DNA of 6,572 bases from Alphaproteobacteria bacterium (GTDB lineage: Bacteria; Pseudomonadota; Alphaproteobacteria; Rickettsiales; JAIXRX01), in contig JAIXRX010000063.1 of assembly GCA_027485005.1 (NCBI GenBank), positions 1 to 6,572 on the forward strand. Reading direction: 5' to 3'. Numbering within the stretch: position 1 is the stretch's first letter; each line of letters starts with the position of its first letter. Below are positions 1-5,618 of the stretch, piece after piece. Both the position numbers and the translations under genes were made by a program. The notes below the pieces were generated by a model. That model was given only the letters and a program-made list of their open reading frames with translations. It made no database searches and was not told the DNA's origin.

Positions 1-178
1 AAATCACTTGCGTGGGGATGCCAGCTTTTTTCGCGCGCTCAAGGCCAAACGCATCGGCTTTATTCGAAATCACTAATGCGATTTTAGCGGGATAGCTTGG
101 AAATTCCGCGGCGTCGATTAAGGCTTGCAGGTTGCTTCCACTGCCCGAAATAAGAACGGCCACGCGTGGATCAGACAT
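1..178 (-). CDS. purN: Phosphoribosylglycinamide formyltransferase PurN, N-terminal part (runs off left edge)
   Basis: PurN transfers a formyl group from 10-formyltetrahydrofolate to glycinamide ribonucleotide, giving FGAR, in cytosolic de novo purine synthesis. Only the first 59 residues are in the window. They begin MSDPRVAVLISGSGSNLQAL; the glycine/serine loop LISGSGSN (residues 9-16) is the phosphate-binding signature of GAR transformylase, followed by a strand IALVISNKADAFGLERA typical of the family. The catalytic Asn/His/Asp lie further on and are missing because of the window edge, not a visible mutation. The ATG (178-176) overlaps the purM TAA stop by one base, and an AAGGGG ribosome binding site (189-184 on the minus strand) sits 5 nt upstream inside purM. 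It is therefore the second gene of a purM-purN operon and probably translationally coupled. Confidence 0.95.
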   Translation of the reverse strand, partial: MSDPRVAVLISGSGSNLQALIDAAEFPSYPAKIALVISNKADAFGLERAKKAGIPTQVI

Positions 179-1236
179 TAAAGCCCCTTCATCACCACAT
201 GCGATTTCACGCGATCAGATGCGTAAAGTTTGCCAATCCGATAGACTGTTTCACCATCCGCCTTCAGCATCGCTTCAATCGCGTCTGCGCGCGCGGCGTC
301 CACCACCAGCGCCATGCCAATGCCAGCATTAAAGGTGCGCCACATATCTTCCGCAGGCACATTGCCTTTTTCCTGTAACCACTGGAACCATGCGGGTTGT
401 GGCCAGCTTTTCGCGTCAATTTCTGCCATGATTTTTTCTGGCAAGACGCGCGGTAAATTCTCTACTACGCCACCACCGGTAATATGCGCGAGGCCTTTAA
501 TGCCGCCTGCGCCAAATGCTTTGATGAGGTTTTTCACATAAATGCGCGTTGGGGTCAGCCACACATCCGCAAACGTTTTTCCAGTCGCAAATGGGCATGC
601 ATCATCATATTTTGCGCCTGCCGCTTCCATCACTTTACGCACCAATGAATAACCGTTGGAATGCGCCCCAGATGACGCCAAACCAAGCACCACATCACCC
701 GCTCCAATGGTTGGTTGTGGCAACACCGCGTCGCGCTCTACCGCGCCCACACAAAAGCCCGCAAGGTCGTATTCTCCAGCGCCATACATGCCTGGCATTT
801 CGGCGGTTTCACCGCCAATCAGCGCGCAGTCGGACTGTTTGCAACCTTCAGCAATCCCTGCAATCACGCTGGCCGCTTCATCGACAGAAAGTTTGCCAGT
901 CGCAAAATAATCAAGGAAGAACAGCGGTTGTGCGCCCTGCACAATCAAATCATTCACGCACATGGCCACTAAATCGATACCAATCGTGTCATGGCGGCCT
1001 GTGATTTGCGCGATTTTGAGTTTGGTGCCCACGCCGTCCGTGCCAGACACCAAAAGCGGGTCTTTCATGCCCAAGGCCTTCACGTCAAACAACGCGCCAA
1101 AACCACCAAGCCCACCCAGCACGCCTGCGCGCGTAGTGGCTTTTGCCAGCGGCTTAATGCGTTCAACGAGCGCATTTCCTGCGTCAATATCCACACCAGC
1201 GGTGGCGTATGAAAGAGAGGGGGAATTTGCCGACAT
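178..1236 (-). CDS. purM: Phosphoribosylformylglycinamidine cyclo-ligase (AIR synthetase) PurM
   Basis: PurM closes the imidazole ring by converting FGAM and ATP to AIR, ADP and phosphate in cytosolic purine synthesis. The 352 residues match the usual length of about 345-355. Family signatures occur in order: SGTDGVGTKLK (64-74, nucleotide-binding loop), MCVNDLIVQGAQPLFFLDY (92-110), GGETAEMPGMY (141-151), SSGAHSNGYSL (188-198), HITGGGVVENLPRVLP (251-266) and TFNAGIGM (301-308). These cover both the AIRS N- and C-terminal domains, and none looks damaged. The ATG is chosen because AGGAG (1247-1243 on the minus strand) lies 6 nt upstream. The stop codon overlaps the purN start in a TAATG arrangement, so the two are probably co-transcribed from a promoter in the divergent gap. 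No riboswitch-like leader is visible in the short upstream region. Confidence 0.98.
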   Translation of the reverse strand: MSANSPSLSYATAGVDIDAGNALVERIKPLAKATTRAGVLGGLGGFGALFDVKALGMKDPLLVSGTDGVGTKLKIAQITGRHDTIGIDLVAMCVNDLIVQGAQPLFFLDYFATGKLSVDEAASVIAGIAEGCKQSDCALIGGETAEMPGMYGAGEYDLAGFCVGAVERDAVLPQPTIGAGDVVLGLASSGAHSNGYSLVRKVMEAAGAKYDDACPFATGKTFADVWLTPTRIYVKNLIKAFGAGGIKGLAHITGGGVVENLPRVLPEKIMAEIDAKSWPQPAWFQWLQEKGNVPAEDMWRTFNAGIGMALVVDAARADAIEAMLKADGETVYRIGKLYASDRVKSHVVMKGL

Positions 1237-1360
1237 ATCTGGCTCCTAACTCAATAATTGGTAGTATTCATTGCATGTGCTTGTTATTATGGCGCTTACT
1301 GCGAGCTTGCAAGAAGCGATTCGCTCAAAATTAAAGAAATAAGTAAAAGGTTTTAGTTTC
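1237..1360. promoter_or_regulatory. Divergent promoter region between purM and the DUF2066-like gene
   Basis: This 124-bp gap separates two divergent operons and must hold both promoters unless one is leaderless. It contains an 8-bp palindrome CTTGCAAG (1306-1313), followed at once by an 11-bp odd palindrome AGCGATTCGCT (1315-1325). The second is centred on GATTC, a GANTC site of the kind methylated by CcrM in alphaproteobacteria. The plus-strand gene has only a modest ribosome binding site, AAAAGG (1345-1350), 10 nt before its ATG. A plus-strand promoter TTGCAA (1307-1312), 17 nt, ATTAAA (1330-1335) is possible but weak. Confidence 0.5.
1286..1313 (-). promoter_or_regulatory. Candidate purMN promoter
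   Basis: On the minus strand CTTGCA (1313-1308) resembles the alphaproteobacterial -35 element CTTGAC, and CATAAT (1291-1286) matches five of six bases of a -10 element. They are 16 nt apart. Transcription would begin near 1279, leaving a leader of roughly 40 nt that contains the purM ribosome binding site. This was found by eye and has no experimental support. Confidence 0.3.
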
Positions 1361-2683
1361 ATGCTTTTTGTGCGCATTTTTCGCAATATTTCCATGGCGC
1401 TTATCCTAGTGCTTGCGCCACTTGTAGCATTTCCTCTGGCAACCAACGCCGCCCCTGCAATTCCTGTGGAAACCTCCGCACCTGCTGTGCAAAACCCCAG
1501 CACCTCCGCCACAGTCGCCTCTAAGATACCGACAGAACTAGTATTAGAACGCCCGATTGACCTCATTTTACCCGCCACCGCTTCCGATGCGCCAGTCCTT
1601 CCCACCGCCAGTGAAATACTAGCGAATGAAACCTATACCCAAGCCACAGTAAAGGTAGAAAAAGTGGCTGAAACCAGTGAAATTGCCCGTAGTGATGCCT
1701 TTTTAGAGGCAGAAACTAGGGCGTTGGAGAGCGTATTAAGACGCCAAACGCCAGAGCGTGCTGAAGCCATATTATCTCAGCTTGATTTTAATAAAATCAA
1801 GAAAATGGTAAAAAATTATGAGGTCAAACAGGAGATTAAGACCGCCACAACCTATCGCGGGACATTAACGATTACCTTCGAGCCAGAGGCTATTTCAGCC
1901 ATGATAGGGGGACGAATACGTGCTCTGCCAGATCCCGGCATTGCCCCCAGCAAACCACTTTCCACCAAAGAAATTACCACCAATACCACGCTCATTGTGC
2001 CAGTCTACGACGTGGCAGGAAACCAAATGTTATGGGAAACGGATAATGTGTGGCGCAAAGCGCTGAACCGCGCCGCACTTGAATACGGCCAAAACAAAGT
2101 GGTGATGCCCACGGGCGACCCTAAAGACACGCGCGAGTTAACCCTCAAAAAGGCTTATGAAGGCCGCTATGCAGATTTTGAAAGTATTATCAAACGCTAC
2201 GGCACACAAGAGGTACTGGTCCTGATTGCATCACAGGAAAAAGCCCAAGCACTTAGTCCGCTTAAAGTAAGCATTCGCCGTTTGCAACAGGGTAACACAC
2301 AAGATAGCTACCAGACTTTTGCTGCTAAAACGGGTGAAAGTGACATTGCGCGCCTTACACGTACTGCCGAAGAAATGATGCAACATTCAGCCGCTACTTT
2401 TCGTGAAAATCTGGCACCTGCCAGTAAGGAAACCCAACAGCGCATTCGGGCAATTGCAAAAATTATACGGGCAGTGGATTGGGCACAGATGCGCAGAAAA
2501 CTTGTGGCACTCCCCATGATCCAGTCGGTCGATCCGATCGATATCAGCACCTCACAAGTCGAGATGGACATCGCCTTTCAAGGTGCACCCGCCGAACTTG
2601 GCAAGGCGATGAAAGAAGCGCATATCTATGTTACCCCACTCAAAGATAAATTATTGCTTAGTGCTTATCCTAGCAAAGAATAG
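1361..2683 (+). CDS. Exported DUF2066-like protein of unknown function
   Basis: The product has 440 residues. An N-terminal signal peptide is visible: basic residues R5 and R8, a hydrophobic core at 13-27, and a likely cleavage site after TNA (residue 30). Residues 31-85 form a linker rich in Ala, Pro, Thr and Ser with no clear fold. The rest resembles DUF2066 proteins: a helix near 108-140 (ARSDAFLEAETRALESVLRR), the YRGTLTITFEPEAISAMI strand/helix (165-182), LIVPVYDVAGNQMLWETDNVW (211-231), and a C-terminal strand-rich part (385-437). No catalytic motif is recognised. The family call rests on this pattern plus its place between purM and a PerM-type permease, where I recall DUF2066 genes in other proteobacteria. 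Start ATG 1361 is preferred over ATG 1394 because it keeps the basic n-region and has AAGG upstream. It lies 9 bp from the next gene, so it probably heads that operon. It likely acts in the periplasm or at the envelope; the role is unknown. Confidence 0.7.
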   Translation: MLFVRIFRNISMALILVLAPLVAFPLATNAAPAIPVETSAPAVQNPSTSATVASKIPTELVLERPIDLILPATASDAPVLPTASEILANETYTQATVKVEKVAETSEIARSDAFLEAETRALESVLRRQTPERAEAILSQLDFNKIKKMVKNYEVKQEIKTATTYRGTLTITFEPEAISAMIGGRIRALPDPGIAPSKPLSTKEITTNTTLIVPVYDVAGNQMLWETDNVWRKALNRAALEYGQNKVVMPTGDPKDTRELTLKKAYEGRYADFESIIKRYGTQEVLVLIASQEKAQALSPLKVSIRRLQQGNTQDSYQTFAAKTGESDIARLTRTAEEMMQHSAATFRENLAPASKETQQRIRAIAKIIRAVDWAQMRRKLVALPMIQSVDPIDISTSQVEMDIAFQGAPAELGKAMKEAHIYVTPLKDKLLLSAYPSKE

Positions 2684-2692
2684 GGAGTTTTT

Positions 2693-3757
2693 ATGTTTCT
2701 AACATCAGACCGCAAATGGTTGACTTGGGTCATTATTATCTTGCTTTTGGGCTGGTTTATCATTGCCGTTCAAAGCATTCTCTTGCCCTTTGTGGTGGGT
2801 ATGTTGCTTGCTTATCTGCTTGATCCCGTTGTCGATCAACTTGAAACATTTAAATTCCCTCGTGCGGGTGCCACTGCATTAGTGATTGCTTTGTGTTTTG
2901 GAGCGTTTATTTTGCTTGGTGCCTTTGCTTTACCTGCGCTGCTTGACCAAGCACATTATCTCGTGGCCTCCGCCCCGCAATATCTCTTGCAGATCAAAGC
3001 CTTGCTTCAACAAGAATGGGCACAGTTGAAAGGCATTTTCCCTGAAGAATCTGTGGCAAAAGCGGAAGCGCAAATGGCGGGACTCTCACAGCAATTAGCT
3101 AATTCATTGGGCAATTTTGCATTGGGCGCGTTGGCCTCAGGCATGGCACTGCTAAATTTGTTTTCACTCTTGCTCATTACGCCTGTGGTGGCGTTTTATT
3201 GCCTGCGTGATTGGGATAACATCACCCGTGCGATTGATGATTTATTACCCCGCCCTTATGCGCCAACTATCCGCGAACAACTACAAAAGATCGATGATAC
3301 GATTGCTGGTTTTCTCCGTGGCCAGCTCAATGTCTGTCTGGTGATGGGAGTCGTCTATGGGTTGGGGCTCACGCTGGTGGGCTTGAATTCCGGCTGGCTC
3401 ATTGGTTTATTGGCAGGCTTGTTGCTGGTGGTACCCTATGCAGGTACGGCCATTGCAGGCATCATTGCTGTGGCGGTGGCATGGGCACAATTCGGCACTT
3501 GGCAGCCCATCGCTTTGGTTGGACTGGTCTTTATTGTAGGACAAACATTGGAGAGCAATTTCCTGACTCCTAAATTTGTGGGTGAACGTGTGGGCCTTCA
3601 TCCCATGTGGCTAATTTTTGGGATGTTAGCAGGTGGGGCCTTACTGGGCGCAGTGGGTGTGGTGTTGGCCGTGCCACTCACGGCCATTATCGGGGTGGTG
3701 GTGAAGTTCTTTTTGCAAGAATATCGCCAAAGCAGCCTTTATCAAGGTGGAGCCTAA
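2693..3757 (+). CDS. perM: AI-2E/PerM family inner-membrane transporter
   Basis: This 354-residue polytopic membrane protein has the usual length and layout of the AI-2E exporter (PerM/TqsA/YdiK) family. Two hydrophobic segments open the protein (about 10-43), a third lies at 58-84, and a soluble, amphipathic stretch follows (about 88-148). Then come membrane segments near 150-170, 210-232, 233-265, 268-285 and 303-340. Family landmarks are AYLLDPVVDQLE (40-51), AGFLRGQLN (205-213), VPYAG (247-251), and a C-terminal stretch (about 292-329) with TPKFVGERVGLHPMWLIFGM leading to a GG..LGA.G..LAVP pattern. Substrates across the family are mixed (AI-2 export, Na+/H+ antiport) and cannot be told from sequence, so the symbol marks family and gene context only. 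Its ATG follows the DUF2066-like stop after GGAGTTTTT, where GGGAG serves as ribosome binding site. Its 3' end carries the ribosome binding site of hdaA. Confidence 0.9.
   Translation: MFLTSDRKWLTWVIIILLLGWFIIAVQSILLPFVVGMLLAYLLDPVVDQLETFKFPRAGATALVIALCFGAFILLGAFALPALLDQAHYLVASAPQYLLQIKALLQQEWAQLKGIFPEESVAKAEAQMAGLSQQLANSLGNFALGALASGMALLNLFSLLLITPVVAFYCLRDWDNITRAIDDLLPRPYAPTIREQLQKIDDTIAGFLRGQLNVCLVMGVVYGLGLTLVGLNSGWLIGLLAGLLLVVPYAGTAIAGIIAVAVAWAQFGTWQPIALVGLVFIVGQTLESNFLTPKFVGERVGLHPMWLIFGMLAGGALLGAVGVVLAVPLTAIIGVVVKFFLQEYRQSSLYQGGA
3744..3752 (+). promoter_or_regulatory. Ribosome binding site that fixes the hdaA TTG start
   Basis: AAGGTGGAG is a strong Shine-Dalgarno match lying inside the last codons of the upstream permease gene. 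It ends 7 nt before TTG 3760. The only ATG upstream in frame would need a long overlap with the permease, and the next ATG downstream (3847-3849) would remove the conserved N-terminus. The site therefore decides in favour of the TTG start. Confidence 0.8.
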
Positions 3758-3759
3758 GT

Positions 3760-4446
3760 TTGCAACACCACTTTACCTTTTATCAACCCCCCTCTTATGC
3801 TGGAGATGACTGGCTCATTACCCCTGCCAATCAAGTAGCAACCGACATGGTGTTGCAACCCAATATATGGGCAGACTATGGATTGTTATTAGTCGGCCCC
3901 AAAGGCGCTGGTAAAACTCATTTGGCTCATCTGTTTGCTGCACAAACCAATGCCATCTGGCTAAAAGCCGAAACACTTAGCACACATGAAGCAGCCGCTT
4001 TATTACATGGCCGCACCCATGCGGTGCTAGAAAATATTGAACATCTACCTGCCGCGCCTTTGCTTTTTGCTCTGCAAGCGGCTCAATTACAGCCCAATAC
4101 CAAGTTACTGCTGACCTCCAGCCAAACAGCAGCCGACCTTACCCATCTGCCTGCTGATATACGCTCACGCTTGGATTCTCTTCCTAAAGCCAGCATGCTT
4201 ACGCCTGACGATGCACTGATGGAGGCCTTGCTAAGAAAACAGCTCCAAGACGCCCAGCTTTTTGTGCCTGACAACACGCTGGCCTTTCTACTCCCACGTT
4301 TAGATCGTAGCTTTCCAGCCGTTTTAGCCTGTGTACAATGGCTGGTGTATTGTGCGGAAGGTCAAAGCCAGCGCCTCACCATCCCCGCCCTTAAACTGGC
4401 TGCAAAAACACATTCACCAGAAGGACTAGACGTTAACACAAATTAA
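3760..4446 (+). CDS. hdaA: DnaA-like regulatory inactivator HdaA (TTG start)
   Basis: Hda proteins bind the DNA polymerase sliding clamp and stimulate ATP hydrolysis by DnaA, shutting off re-initiation of replication (RIDA). The product, 228 residues from TTG 3760, is an AAA+ domain without a DnaA-type DNA-binding domain IV, which separates Hda from DnaA. Visible elements are Walker A GPKGAGKTH (46-54), a Walker B-like VLENIEHL (89-96, compare IDNIE in E. coli Hda), a sensor 1 strand KLLLTSSQTAADL (115-127), box VII DIRSRLDSLP (133-142, candidate arginine finger R137) and a sensor 2 region LDRSFPAVLACVQWL (181-195). The N-terminus MQHHFTFY places Q2, F5 and F7 where Hda proteins carry the clamp-binding hexapeptide (QLSLPL in E. 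coli), which supports the TTG start. The gene is 2 bp behind the permease gene in the same operon. DnaC-like or other AAA+ loaders are less likely given the length and the LTIPALK C-terminus. Confidence 0.9.
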   Translation: MQHHFTFYQPPSYAGDDWLITPANQVATDMVLQPNIWADYGLLLVGPKGAGKTHLAHLFAAQTNAIWLKAETLSTHEAAALLHGRTHAVLENIEHLPAAPLLFALQAAQLQPNTKLLLTSSQTAADLTHLPADIRSRLDSLPKASMLTPDDALMEALLRKQLQDAQLFVPDNTLAFLLPRLDRSFPAVLACVQWLVYCAEGQSQRLTIPALKLAAKTHSPEGLDVNTN

Positions 4447-4454
4447 ACTTTTTT

Positions 4455-4482
4455 TTGCTAAATTATTATTTGATAATATAAA
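4455..4482 (+). promoter_or_regulatory. Candidate promoter of the response regulator operon
   Basis: TTGCTA (4455-4460) and TATAAA (4477-4482), 16 nt apart, lie in the very AT-rich 73-bp gap after hdaA. Transcription would begin near 4489, giving a leader of about 30 nt with GGGAG (4501-4505) and AAGAGAG (4508-4514) before ATG 4520. The -10 element falls partly within the right arm of an inverted repeat. The assignment is by eye only. Confidence 0.4.
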
Positions 4483-4489
4483 ATAATAA
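4463..4489. repeat. Perfect 9-bp A/T inverted repeat upstream of the response regulator gene
   Basis: TTATTATTT (4463-4471) is exactly inverted as AAATAATAA (4481-4489) around a 9-nt spacer. All paired bases are A or T, so a stable RNA hairpin is unlikely, and an operator or a bent-DNA site is more plausible. It overlaps the candidate promoter spacer and -10 element. Chance is a real possibility in sequence this AT-rich. Confidence 0.45.
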
Positions 4490-4519
4490 AAAATTAGGCA
4501 GGGAGCCAAGAGAGCCGAT

Positions 4520-5098
4520 ATGTTAGTCGAGCACAATACACAACGCAGTGCAGTACGGACGCTGGTATCGCGCCTATCTCGTCTGCGCGTGTTAATTGTT
4601 GATGAAGATTGGCATATTGCAATGTTAGTGAAAGACGTTTTACGCGTCGTAGGTTTTACTAATGTACACATCATGAATAACACCACTCAAGCCCTGCAGG
4701 CCATGCAAGAAAACACTGTGGATTTGGTGATCATGGACTGGAAGATTGCACCGATGGACGGCATTGAATTTTTAAACTATCTCCGCGGTTCACCAGATTC
4801 TCCGAATCGGTTCGTTCCGATTATTATGTTAACTGGCAAAGCAGAACTAAAGGATGTGAGAACCGCGCGAGACGCAGGGGTCACAGAATATCTTATCAAA
4901 CCTTTCAATGCTAAATCATTATTTGAGCGCATTGTACAAGTGATCGATAACCCTCGTAGTTTTATTCTAGCGCATGTTTATAAAGGCCCAGACCGCCGCC
5001 GCAAAGCAAAAGAGACAAACGGAGAACGACGCAAGAAAAAAATCAAACCTATTAGCCGCAAGAGCGCTGAGAAACCGCGCGCAAAGGTTGACGCATGA
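4520..5098 (+). CDS. Single-domain response regulator with basic GPDRRR tail
   Basis: The product (192 residues) is a CheY-like receiver domain at about 22-143 with a short N-terminal extension and a basic C-terminal tail. The key residues are all present: acidic pocket D28/E29/D30 (LIVDED), phosphoacceptor D73 (VIMDW), switch T105 (MLTGK) and K127 (YLIKPF). It should therefore accept phosphate. No helix-turn-helix or enzymatic output domain follows. Instead residues 153-174 hold the motif pair YKGPDRRRK and NGERRKKK, then a Lys/Arg-rich end. Tails of this GPDRRR/GERR kind are known to me from alphaproteobacterial receiver proteins; their function is not established. The ATG follows AAGAGAG. 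The stop overlaps the next start as ATGA, so the two are translationally coupled. The partner kinase is not in this window. Output is probably through protein contacts, possibly with the neighbouring Hpt-like protein. Confidence 0.93.
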   Translation: MLVEHNTQRSAVRTLVSRLSRLRVLIVDEDWHIAMLVKDVLRVVGFTNVHIMNNTTQALQAMQENTVDLVIMDWKIAPMDGIEFLNYLRGSPDSPNRFVPIIMLTGKAELKDVRTARDAGVTEYLIKPFNAKSLFERIVQVIDNPRSFILAHVYKGPDRRRKAKETNGERRKKKIKPISRKSAEKPRAKVDA

Positions 5099-5616
5099 CC
5101 CGAATGATGACTGATGTTATTCCTCCTTCTAATCCAGATGAAGATCCAATCATCCTTGACCCAGATTTCTCGCTTAAGGAAAAAATTGGTGTGGATGCTA
5201 ACATCCGAGAGCTGCTTAGCGATGATATGCTAGATCAGGCAGAACAGGCCATTCACCGTAAAAAACCTGAGTTCTTTGAATTTCTTCGCCAAGATGTTCA
5301 AAGCCTGATGGGTAAAATGAAAGTGCTTGAAGAAACATCTTGGGACGCCGTCTTACTAGAGGATTTCAGCCGCCTGGTGCTGCAAATCAAATCGCGCGCG
5401 GGGACGTTTGGCTATCCGCTTGGGTCTGAAGTAGCGCGCAAGCTGTATGTTTTTTGTGACGAAGGTTATCGAGCGAAAACCGATCATCTTGTTGTTTTGC
5501 GTAAACATGTGGAAGGTTTGATGGTTATTTTTGGCCAAGGCATTGAGGGCGACGGCGGTGAAATCGGAGTAGAACTTTTACACTCACTGGATAAACTTGC
5601 GGCCAAATTAGGCTAA
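5095..5616 (+). CDS. Hpt-like helical protein lacking the phosphoacceptor histidine
   Basis: I do not recognise a named gene. The 173-residue product is soluble, with an acidic, Pro-containing N-terminus (1-24), a short motif DPDFSLKEKIG (22-32), then mostly helical sequence. The stretch RLVLQIKSRAGTFGYPL (93-109) lines up with the core of Hpt domains (HxLKG-S-A-x-x-[LF]-G): K99, A102, F105 and G106 fit, but the position of the phosphorylated His is L96 and the following Gly is S100. The helix after it (111-122) and KHVEGL (137-142) also suit an Hpt-type helical bundle. If this holds, the protein would bind receiver domains without passing phosphate by the standard route. Start 5095 has AAGG (5084-5087) 7 nt upstream and overlaps the receiver gene as ATGA. 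ATGs at 5104 and 5107 are alternatives. The Hpt relationship is an inference from a short motif; the reading frame itself is secure. Confidence 0.7.
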   Translation: MTRMMTDVIPPSNPDEDPIILDPDFSLKEKIGVDANIRELLSDDMLDQAEQAIHRKKPEFFEFLRQDVQSLMGKMKVLEETSWDAVLLEDFSRLVLQIKSRAGTFGYPLGSEVARKLYVFCDEGYRAKTDHLVVLRKHVEGLMVIFGQGIEGDGGEIGVELLHSLDKLAAKLG

Positions 5617-5618
5617 CG

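Noticed and set aside
549..1004. Plus-strand open frame of 151 codons opposite purM
   Set aside because: It lies wholly antisense to a gene with complete PurM motifs; its translation is rich in His, Pro, Gln and Arg with no recognisable domain, as expected for a shadow frame.
1246..1605. Minus-strand open frame of 119 codons across the divergent gap and the start of the DUF2066-like gene
   Set aside because: It starts inside the opposite-strand gene, has no family resemblance, and would occupy the purM promoter region.
3607..3759. Longer N-terminus for hdaA starting at ATG 3607
   Set aside because: It would overlap the permease gene by about 150 bp in another frame, and the added sequence matches no Hda. 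TTG 3760 has a strong ribosome binding site and the expected N-terminus.
4433..4442. DnaA box near the end of hdaA
   Set aside because: TTAACACAA has several mismatches to TTATNCACA when aligned, and no cluster of boxes is present to suggest an origin.
4433..4446. TTAA-N6-TTAA resembling a CtrA site
   Set aside because: The CtrA consensus uses a 7-nt spacer; here it is 6, and the site overlaps the hdaA stop codon. It is too short to support in AT-rich sequence.
4431..4456. Possible intrinsic terminator after hdaA (8-T run)
   Set aside because: No GC-containing hairpin precedes the T-run; only weak TTAA halves can pair.
4426..4686. Minus-strand open frame of 86 codons over the AT-rich gap
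   Set aside because: It overlaps the receiver gene in antisense, and its Tyr/Phe/Asn-rich end is simply the translation of AT-rich DNA.
4795..4822. Inverted repeats GATTC/GAATC and AATCGG/CCGATT inside the receiver gene
   Set aside because: They are short, lie between the phosphoacceptor and switch regions of a conserved domain, and are consistent with chance.
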